From Diospyros lotus (taxonomy: Eukaryota; Streptophyta; Magnoliopsida; Ericales; Ebenaceae), in the NCBI RefSeq assembly GCF_014633365.1, contig NC_068352.1, forward strand, positions 3,092,393-3,156,392: a stretch of DNA of 64,000 nt. Reading direction: 5' to 3'. The translations under genes were made by a program, and so were the position numbers. Positions 55,991 to 64,000 of the stretch are shown here, in pieces. The stretch's first letter is position 1. Every line of letters begins with the position of its first letter. Under the pieces are notes generated by a model that saw nothing but the letters and a program-made list of their open reading frames with translations, was not told the origin of the DNA and did not search any database.

Positions 55991-58024
55991 TGTTGAGTGT
56001 AGATTTTGATGATTGGCATGTGTGAATGTGAATGTGCATAAGTTATATATGGAAACTTCTTATTCTTATATAGAGATTTCATTATATATGGAAACAAGTT
56101 TTTAGAGAGCTTTCTAGAAATTTGAGTATTTGAGCTATGTATGGAAAGTTCTTGGAATGGAAAGTCTAGAAGTTATATATATGGAATCCTTGTTCATATA
56201 TGGGAAGTTCAAAAGATATATATGGAAGTTTTTGAGGAGATTGGAGTAGTCCACTATATGGAGTTGCCATATATGTATCTTGGCGACATGGCATTGTTAA
56301 TGTGGCATTTTGATGACATGGCAGCCACGTGGAGCACACTCATCAAGGTTACATCATCTCGTTGGTTTAAATATGGTAAGAGAATCATGGAGTAAATTTA
56401 AAGGTTCTTAGAAGCTTCTTCACTTAGTTAAATATGGAAGAATTTTTGAATTGCATTCAAATGAAGAAGTTAATGATTCAGCCTTATTATTCAACATTAA
56501 TGGAGGATATTAAGGTTTGAAAGTTAAACCTTGATTGATATTATTTTCCTTTATTGCTGATTCTCTTTTATTAAAAGGATCCTCTACTCAAATCATGGAA
56601 TCAATTATCCTACTCATTATGACTAATTGATATCCTCATTATGGTTAATTGATATCTTCATTATGGGAGAATATTCTAAGGATATCTTGCATATATTCAG
56701 CTACACAAATTGATTCTCTTCTTGTTGTCAACATTTTTAGTATGGAAACTTGATCAATTCCTTGCTTTTGAAGTTATGATTGATATCTTCATTGTTGAAC
56801 AAATTTGCTTCATTATTTGAGAATATTTGGATGGATTTTCCACCATTTGGAGGTTTAAATTCAAATTTCAAATTAGTTATGCTTGTTATGGAAGCTAAGG
56901 AGCCAATTACACAATCAAAGGTGATTGAAGATTCAACTAGAAGTCAGAATTTATTATTTCTTATTTATGGTCGATTTTTCACGAATTATGAAGGATTTTG
57001 ATGATATTTTAATCCTTAAAATCAGTCATGCATTATTGGAATTGATTTGCTCATTTAAGGCTGATTGGAGATCAACAAAAGTCAAAGATCTTGATGATCA
57101 ATCAAGTTAGTTGATTATGGAAGGTAAATCAAGAATTCAAATGAAGGGCTGAGATTGGCTTGAAGACTTGACACATGGAGGGCTGAGATTAATCAAGGAA
57201 AGCCTACTCTAGCACTATATAAAAGGGTCTCTTGAAGGCTTTGGAACAACTTTTGGAAGCCCTATTATTCTCTACATCATTGGCCAAGATTTTCATTCTC
57301 TCTAAGTCTTTCTTTTCCTCTATCTTCTTGAGAGAAAACTAAGAGAGTTCTCTACACTTCATTGTATTATTTTTGAGAGAACCCTATTTCTCAATCTCTA
57401 CTATCTTGTAAAGAGCGTACAAAATCCAAACTAGTGAGTGTGAGACTCCAGAAATAGTTTGGTGGTGGTGAAGCTAAGTGAAGGCTTTGGTGGTTGTAAG
57501 AAAAGTTTCATATAGTGGATTTGATTGAAAATCCTAAGGAAGGGAATCCTTAGGTAGTGGATGTAAGCCATAAGGGCCGAACCACTATAAATCGTTGTGT
57601 CCTTCTTCTCTTCACTCTTTACTTATTCTTGCTTGATTATACTTGTTTGTTTTTGTTTTTGTGTGGCCAAATCCTAAGGCCTACATTCTTGTTGGCTATT
57701 ATATTCTGATTTGCTTTAATTGATCATTCTTTGTACTCATTCAATATTCCATTTGGTTTATTTAAAGTCTTGTTATTGTGTGCATTCAAATCACATGTTT
57801 TTCACCAAGTTGTAATTTGAGGAGTATATTGGATCTAAGCACATACTAGCACAGCTGGCGGATATCATATTATCCATCTAGTATTTAAGTGCTCCCACAC
57901 TCTCAACTATAATTTTGGTTTATATTAAATTTGTTTTCTCATATATATACGTGCATAAGTTTTGCATTAGAAATTTAAAAAGGTGTCAATTCACCCCCCT
58001 TCTTGACTAGGTTAGAACTCAACA
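55991..58024 (+). repeat. 3' LTR of the SIRE-like element
   Basis: Starts TGTTGAGTGTAG and ends TTAGAACTCAACA; TATA box CTATATAAAAGG at 57215-57226. It differs from the 5' LTR by scattered substitutions and an 8-bp duplication near 56863. Confidence 0.95.
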
Positions 58025-58078
58025 CGATTTAGCACAATAAATTGGCCAAAAATCGGCTAGACCGAACCGTGCATACCT

Positions 58079-58426
58079 CTACAAGTCTTCCACTTCGAAT
58101 TGAATGTCCCTCCGCTTCTTATCCATTATAGATTTCATCGTTGCTTGTGCTAGCAGCAGTTGGCCTTTAAGCTCTTCTAGTACTAAATCCCTTTCTACTA
58201 GTTGTTGCTCCAATCTAGATATGGTCATGGTACCCTTCTCAAACCATAGAAGTGGAGATGGCTTGCGCCTATAGACTATCTGAAAAGGTGTTAGGTTAGA
58301 AGAAGCTTGATAGGAAGTATTATACCTCAGCTCAAGGAAGCCAAGTGTACCACGCCTTAGGTGTAGAAGAGGCAAAACATCGGAGATAAGTCTCCAATGT
58401 CCTCTTGAGGACTTCTGTTTGGCCAT
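58079..58426 (-). pseudogene. Ty3/gypsy integrase fragment
   Basis: The minus-strand frame YNTSYQASSNLTPFQIVY, KPSPLLWFEKGT, LEQQLVERDLVLEELKGQ, KKRRDIQFEVEDL is the C-terminal half of a gypsy integrase. In another frame at the 5' edge, [17 protein letters not shown] covers the last catalytic Glu, so at least one frameshift separates them. The upstream half is cut off at 58427 where the LTR begins. Integrase would join element DNA to the host genome; this fragment is dead. Confidence 0.75.
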
Positions 58427-59779
58427 TGATAGAGCGCATATTTTCATATTATTTAGCCCTCATATTTAGTCTTTTTGCACGTTAGTTGTGTCATTTTATT
58501 CATCTTGATTTTGTTTTATTTTATTTTATAGGAATTGGGATTCACACTATTTTATCTTATTTTGGACAGATTAGGGCTTCTTGGGTCATGAGGAATTTTG
58601 ATGGCAAGAAGGGAAACAAGGAGATTGGAGACAAAGAAGCAAAAGTGTGCTCACAAATTTGACCTTCTGTGCTTCTTTCGAGTTTTTGGCCAAGTTATAA
58701 TCCCAGAACGTGAATGATGTCTCAGAGATATTGTAGAGAACTTCTTGGGCTTTCCAGAATGGTATGATTTGTCCAAATCAGAGTTCCTTTGGGCCTCAAA
58801 ATATTGCTTCAAGTTAGGGCCGAAAAGCTGGGCCAAATCCTAATTGGATTAGAATTCTACACAAATATGGAATCTTTAAAAGGCCATAAATTGAGCTTAT
58901 GATGTCCAAATCAAGTGATTTAAAATCCCAAATTCATCTACTCTTCCTGATACACAATTTTTATGAAGGAGCCGAAGCCCAGAACTCACGTTATCCTATT
59001 CGAAATCGGCTGTGAAGTGGCGGTAACCTAGGGTTTCCTCCCTAAGCTCTATTTAAGCACATTAAGTGGCCGATTTTGGGGAGATTCTTTTATCACGTGA
59101 ATAGTAGCCGATTTTCCTTTTTCTCCATTGTTCTTGTCAAGATGGAAGGCTAAGGATTTTGTAACCGGTTGCATGCCATACTCCTTATCTGGTTTGAATC
59201 TTTGGACGTTTTTGTATATCTGTTTTCATCTTTAATCTTATGGTTTTGTTTCTTTGCTTCTTCTCAAGTGTGTATGTATTTTATGCGATCGTATGAATGC
59301 ATGCATGATGCTTGGGCAGATTTGACTAATAGGCTCGATTGGGGTATTGGTTTTCAAGAAACAACATAAACTTAGTGGGCGATTGTTCATGTCGGTTTTA
59401 GATCTGTGTGCTAAAAGAAATTGAAACTTGTATATTGATCAAGAAGATCTTCTGTGATTCTTATATTTGTTTCGATTTAGTCTTCGGCGATTGTCAAGCA
59501 TATTTTGTTAGATTTGGGGATTAAAGATAAATAGGTTCTTTATATGGTGGATGATGATAACCGGGTAGGGAGGAAAGGTTGCAACTGATTGCATCTCGGT
59601 TTACTGTCTTCGTGTTTATTTTGTTTTCTGTTTTTCACCAAATCCCCCCCCGTTTAGTCTTGTTTTGACAGATCCGTTTGAGGTTCGTTGGGAGACGACT
59701 TTGGGTTGCACCCTTGCTGCAAATCAAAATCATTATTCATCTAATCTATCGGTATTCGACAGCAACCAATCAGATTTTG
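58427..59779 (+). repeat. Gypsy LTR in plus orientation (left arm of a palindrome)
   Basis: Starts TGATAGAGCGCATATTTTC inside the gypsy integrase fragment and ends near AACCAATCAGATTTT. Its beginning and end match the reversed LTR at 59780-61037; the middle (about 59380-59650) is much diverged. No internal domain follows; the other arm starts at once. It is probably an older solo or truncated LTR. Confidence 0.75.
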
Positions 59780-61037
59780 AAAATCTGATCGGTGCTGTCG
59801 AACAACGATAGATTAGATTAGATGAAATATAGATTCAGATTTGCAATAAGGGTGCAACCCAAAGTCATCTCCCAACGAACCTCAAACGGATCTGTCAAAA
59901 CAAGACTAAACGAGGAGGGTTGTGATGAAAACCGAAATATAAACGTTCAAGAATGAAACAACGATGAAGTAAAACGTAACCCGCTACAAACCCTACCTCC
60001 TTACCACGGTAATCCTTGTCTCATTTATGAAAACAATCTGTTTTGGTTTGATTTTCTTTTGATTTGAAAAACTCTTCTACAACCGTAAAAGATTAAATCC
60101 AATCGAGCAATCGCTCATACAAATATATCGTTTCTTTCTAATCAAAGCCTCAACCGAGTACGCCAATTAAAACCATCTAAAGATCATGCATGCATTCACA
60201 CAATCGCATAAAAGAAACATACATAAACTTAGATAAGGAAAGAAACAGAATCATCAATTAAAACATGAAAATCGAGTTCCAAACCGGATTCAACAATATA
60301 ACCGAGACTCAAATCGGGCAAGGGGTACGAGAATGTAGCGAATCACAAACGAATTATCCTTCCATCTTCTTGGTTGAAATCGTGAGAGTTCTTCCAAAAT
60401 CGGCCACTTAATGTGCTTAAATAGAGCTTAGGGAGGAAACCCTAGGTTACCGCAACTTCACAGCCGATTTCTAATAGGATAAAGTGCGCTCTGGGCTTCG
60501 GCTCCTTCATCAAAATTGTATATCCGGAAGAGTAGATGAATTTGGACTTTTGAATCACTTGATTTGGATATCGGACGCCCAAGATATGGCCTTTTAAAGA
60601 ATCAGCATTTGTGCAGCTTTCCTAATTTGACCCAACTTCCTAGCCCCGACTTTGAAGTGCTGTTTTAAGGCCCAAACGAGCTCGGATTTGGACAATCCAT
60701 ACCATTCCAGAAAGCCCAAGAAGTCCTATACAATATCTCTGAAGACATCATTCACGTTCTGGGATTATAACTTGGCCAAAAACTCGAAAGAAGAACAGAA
60801 GGTCAAATCCGTGAGCACACTTTTGCTTCTTTGTCTCCAATCTCCTTGTTTCCCTTCTTGCCATCAAAATTCCTCATGACCCAGGAAGTCCTATCTGTCC
60901 AAAATAAGATAAAATAGTGTGAAGTCCAATTCCTATAAAATAAAATAAAACAAAATCAAGATGAATAAAATGACACAATTAACGTGCAAAAAGACTAAAT
61001 ATGAGGGCTAAATAATATGAAAATATGCGCTCTATCA
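59780..61037 (-). repeat. 3' LTR of the deleted gypsy element (right arm of palindrome)
   Basis: In element orientation it starts TGATAGAGCGCATATTTTC at 61037 and ends CCGATCAGATTTT at about 59780. It matches 62857-64000 closely and 58427-59779 in reverse, less closely. Confidence 0.85.
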
Positions 61038-62152
61038 AATTCCCCCACACTTAGACTTTTGCACTCCTGGGCAAAACACTAGACACTAACACTCAATAAC
61101 AAAATGGATGTGAAAAATGCAAAATGAGAGACACGGAAAGTTTTATAGGAATTCAACACTCAAAGATCATCTTTCTTACACTTCCCAAACAAACAAGTAG
61201 CATGGCAATTTTACTTGGCAAGACAAGTCAAAATAAGCAGACCCTCATAGAATAAGAATATGATCTCAAGTTCCTCAAATGCTATGCCTCACTCCACTCA
61301 ATCACAATTCCACTACCAGATATGCTCATCTTCTAAATCTCCACTCTCAATGCTTTTTGCATGCAAATCAAAAGGACTTTTATTCATGGCTCTGAAAAGG
61401 ATAGGAAGATAACAATGAAAAGTAAAGTAAACCTTAGGAAGAAAACATTCAAGACAACCCAAGATCAATGAAGAACTATTAAGCAAGCAGAAAATAGACA
61501 TAATTTTTTATTTTTTTTTTGAAAGGTGGGTGCGTTTTACGCTCCATCCCACCTTGGCGAGTGCGTTTTACGCTCCATCTCACCTTGGCCTTTGGCCTTT
61601 GGCCTTTCTATCTATTTTTCTTTTTGATTCCAAAGGACTTGCTTAATATGTTGCCATAATCAAAGGATGCAATGAATGTTCTTCAACCTAAAGAAGGGGA
61701 AAGATTTTTTTTGTTTTTTTTGTTTTGTAAAATGAAAGAGTGCCTTAATCATCTTTTCACATGCACGAGCACTGACAGCTTCAATAAAGATTCAAAACAA
61801 GCTCTGGAGTGATACCCATAATTAGTGAATGCACGCATATCATAAGAAAGAACAAGCACAAATATCCTCACAAAGACTACCTCAATCAACCCACTAAGCC
61901 AAACTCATTGCCAATTTACTTGAGAGCCCAAAAAGATAAGATCAACTTTCTAATCATGCCAAATTCTTTCAAACTCAATTTGCCCCATTTTGTCAAAAAT
62001 CTTTTTTTTTTTTTTTTTTGAAAAGAAACTTCTATTCTAAAACTCCCCCCCCCCCCCACTCAAACATTACATTGTCCTCAATGTAAGCATGCAACAAGAA
62101 TCAGGTATAGGACAAGTAAGAAAAGTAAGGAGGGAGAAACAGCATGAGTTTG
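61038..62152 (-). other. Non-coding 3' internal region of the deleted gypsy element
   Basis: The spacer between integrase tail and 3' LTR carries a 31-bp tandem pair (about 61530-61590) with GTGCGTTTTACGCTCCATC, three GGCCTTT units after it, homopolymers (T at 61998-62018, C at 62045-62058) and the polypurine tract at its left end. Nothing codes. Confidence 0.6.
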
Positions 62153-62500
62153 TCAATTGTAGGCGGCGTTGAGGAGATGCAGCTCCTCCACAGTATGCTC
62201 CTGAAAGCTCTCATAGAATGGCTTAAGTCGCTGCCCGTTCACTGTGAATTTCTTCGTAGTCGACCCGTCCATGATCTCAACTGCGTCATAGGGAAAAACA
62301 TGAGTAACCACAAAAGGACCAACCCATCTAGAACGCAACTTACCAGGCATCAGCTTTAGGCGTGAATTGTAGAGGAGGACTTTATTGCTAACGTTGAACT
62401 CCTTCTTGGCAATCAATTTGTCGTGTGAAGCTTTGGTCTTTTCCTTGTAGATCCTGGAGTTCTCATATGCCTCTAACCTCAATTCCTCAAGTTCTTGCAA
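62153..62500 (-). pseudogene. Integrase C-terminal tail of the deleted gypsy element
   Basis: A 115-codon frame: [50 protein letters not shown]. This is the conserved GPY/F-type C-terminal region of Athila/Tat gypsy integrases, involved in DNA and chromatin contact. Catalytic core, reverse transcriptase and gag are absent; upstream DNA (62510-62620) no longer continues the frame. It is a leftover of a large internal deletion. Confidence 0.8.
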
Positions 62501-62838
62501 TTGAAGTTTCCGCTGGGAACCAATGCCCTCCTCACTGCATAGTAGTGACTATTTCTCCCCACACCCCCATTCCTTTGGACACCAAAAATCAGGGCATTCC
62601 GAGATAGTTGTCGGCAGTGAACAGTGCTGTTTATGGCAAAAAAAAAAAAATAGAAAACAAGCAAACCGAAAAGAAAAACACAAAGAATGAACAAAGAAAA
62701 CACAAAGAATCAACAAGGAAATAAAAGAAAAGAGAAACCAAAGAGCAAGATACGAAGAAGCAACAAAGAATGAAAGAGAACTAAAAAGAAAAAGAAAGAC
62801 AGAAAACAAATCTTGTTATGGCAGAACAGTTTGACGGT
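62501..62838 (-). other. Leader of the deleted gypsy element
   Basis: The A/G-rich plus strand (CAAAGAAT, GAAAAAGAAAG) is the CT/T-rich untranslated leader after the primer site in element orientation. Around 62500-62620 it meets the integrase remnant, marking the deletion joint. No gag is visible. Confidence 0.55.
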
Positions 62839-62856
62839 TCCCCGGCAACGGTGCCA
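62839..62856 (-). promoter_or_regulatory. Primer-binding site of the deleted gypsy element
   Basis: On the minus strand TGGCACCGTTGCCGGGGA directly follows ATTAGATTT, the LTR end. The sequence style is known from Athila/Tat-type elements; the tRNA is not assigned here. Confidence 0.7.
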
Positions 62857-64000
62857 AAATCTAATCGGTGCTATCGAACAATGATAGATTAGATTAGATG
62901 AAATATAGATTCAGATTTTCAATAAGGGTGCAACCCAAAGTCGTCTCCCAACGAACCTCAAACGGATCTGTCAAAACAAGACTAAACGAGGGGGGTTGTG
63001 ATGAAAACCGAAATATAAACGTTCAAGAATGAAACAACGATGAAGTAAAATGTAACCCGCTACAAACCCTACCTCCTTACCACGGTAATCCTTGTCTCAT
63101 TTATGAAAACAATCTGTTTTGGTTTGATTTTCTTTTGATTTGAAAAACTCTTCTACAACCGTAAAAGATTAAATCCAATCGAGCAATCGCTCATACAAAT
63201 ATATCGTTTCTTTCTAATCAAAGCCTCAACCGAGTATGCCAATTAAAACCATCTAAAGATCATGCATGCATTCACACAATCGCATAAAAGAAACATACAT
63301 AAACTTAGATAAGGAAAGAAACAGAATCATCAATTAAAACATGAAAATCGAGTTCCAAACCGGATTCAACAATATAACCGAGACTCAAACCGGGCAAGGG
63401 GTACGAGAATGTAGCGAATCACAAACTAATTAGCCTTCCATCTTCTTGGTTGAAATCGTGAGAGTTCTTCCAAAATCGGCCACTTAATGTGCTTAAATAG
63501 AGCTTAGGGAGGAAACCCTAGGTTACAGCAACTTCACAGCCGATTTCTAATAGGATAAAGTGCGCTCTGGGCTTCGGACCCTTCATAAAAATTGTAGATA
63601 CGGAATAGTAGATGAATTTGGGATTTTGAATCACTTGATTTGGATATCGGACGCCCAAGATATGGCCTTTTAAAGAATCAGCATCTGTGCAGCTTTCCTA
63701 ATTTGACCCAACTTCCTAGCCCCGACTTTGAAGTGCTGTTTGAAGGCCCAAACGAACTCGGATTTGGACAATCCATACCATTATAGAAAGCCCAAGAAGT
63801 TCTATACAATATCTATGAAGACATTATTCACGTTCTGGGATTATAACTTGGCCAAAAACTCGAAAGAAGCATAGAAGGTCAAATCCGTGAGCACACTTTT
63901 GCTTCTTTGTCTCCAATCTCCTTGTTTCCCTTCTTGCCATCAAAATTCCTCATGACCCAGGAAGCCCTATCTGTCCAAAAAAAGATAAAATAGTGTGAAT
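62857..64000 (-). repeat. 5' LTR of the deleted gypsy element, truncated by window end
   Basis: Nearly identical to 59780-61037 from CTAATCGGTGCTATCG up to the window end at GATAAAATAGTGTGAAT. About 110 bp with the TGATAGAGC start should lie beyond 64000. Confidence 0.9.

Larger units (their letters stand above)
48700..58029 (+). mobile_element. SIRE/Maximus-like Ty1/copia element, 9.3 kb, TSD CGATT
   Basis: The element 48705-58024 is flanked by perfect CGATT duplications (48700-48704, 58025-58029). LTRs are 48705-50730 and 55991-58024, unusually long for copia and typical of SIRE. Order: LTR, primer site, gag, PR-IN-RT-RNaseH, a region rich in GGGGGAG motifs, LTR. By eye the LTRs differ at roughly twenty positions plus small indels over 2.0 kb, near 1%, so it is the youngest large insertion here. 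A frame break in gag and three stops between gag and pol argue against autonomous activity. No env-like frame follows pol. Confidence 0.95.
59780..64000 (-). mobile_element. Internally deleted gypsy (Athila/Tat-like) element, cut by window end
   Basis: 3' LTR at about 59780-61037 and 5' LTR from about 62857 to beyond 64000, both minus. The polypurine tract AGTGTGGGGGAATT (61038-61051) precedes the 3' LTR. The primer site TGGCACCGTTGCCGGGGA (62839-62856) follows the 5' LTR; this primer style fits Athila/Tat elements. The internal region is only about 1.8 kb and keeps a single coding trace, the integrase tail at 62153-62500. The two LTRs look almost identical over the shared part. It cannot move without helper proteins. 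Confidence 0.8.

Overview
The window is nuclear DNA of a flowering plant, almost certainly a eudicot. The reasons are Ty1/copia and Ty3/gypsy LTR retrotransposons, hAT DNA transposons and their non-autonomous relatives, tRNA-derived SINEs, a 5S-bearing Cassandra-type mini-retrotransposon, a degraded TIR-NBS-LRR 3' region (a class nearly absent from monocots) and a receptor-like kinase interrupted by an intron. It is a repeat-rich intergenic region. I see one apparently intact host gene; the rest is mobile DNA, relics and fragments. Many open frames are short or lie in low-complexity or transposon DNA and were left out.

Layout. 1-4.8 kb: GC-rich and AT-rich repeats, then a 2.9-kb non-autonomous hAT (1846-4753) carrying a purine/pyrimidine minisatellite. 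4.8-7.0 kb: minus-strand TNL remnant (LRR exon 6252-6960, C-terminal domain exon 4866-5512, stops and frame breaks), bordered by the 3' end of a Cassandra TRIM (7010-7398). 7.4-14.7 kb: mostly non-coding, with a SINE, a solo LTR (11101-11563) and two possible orphan 5' exons. 14757-16199, minus: an LRK10-like receptor kinase, the best host gene. 16.5-20.9 kb: a SINE, a possible 5' gene end and LTR-like relics. 20.9-29.2 kb: a three-part nest. A hAT element contains an inverted-repeat MITE and was split at its right terminus by a 6.1-kb copia element (23073-29194, minus, three in-frame stops). 30.9-33.9 kb: a 3.0-kb gypsy-type solo LTR. 36.1-45.3 kb: a hAT transposase pseudogene interrupted by an 8.4-kb decayed copia element (36491-44911), itself carrying two solo LTRs (39157-41904 inside the internal domain, 42438-44345 inside the 3' LTR). 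46-48.7 kb: a possible terminal coding exon and a relic copia LTR. 48705-58024: a 9.3-kb SIRE/Maximus-like copia element with about 2.0-kb near-identical LTRs and a perfect 5-bp duplication. 58.0-64.0 kb: a gypsy integrase fragment invaded by an LTR; that LTR forms a head-to-head palindrome with the 3' LTR of an internally deleted gypsy element whose 5' LTR runs off the window.

Function. The receptor kinase and the TNL relic both belong to immune-receptor families, but neither proves an active resistance cluster. The main value of the window is a datable insertion order: exact target-site duplications (CATAG, CGATT, ATATG, TGTAG, CTTAC, and 8-bp hAT duplications) let most nested insertions be peeled back. 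All element boundaries, duplications and reading frames were read by eye; family names rest on recognised motifs, not on a search.
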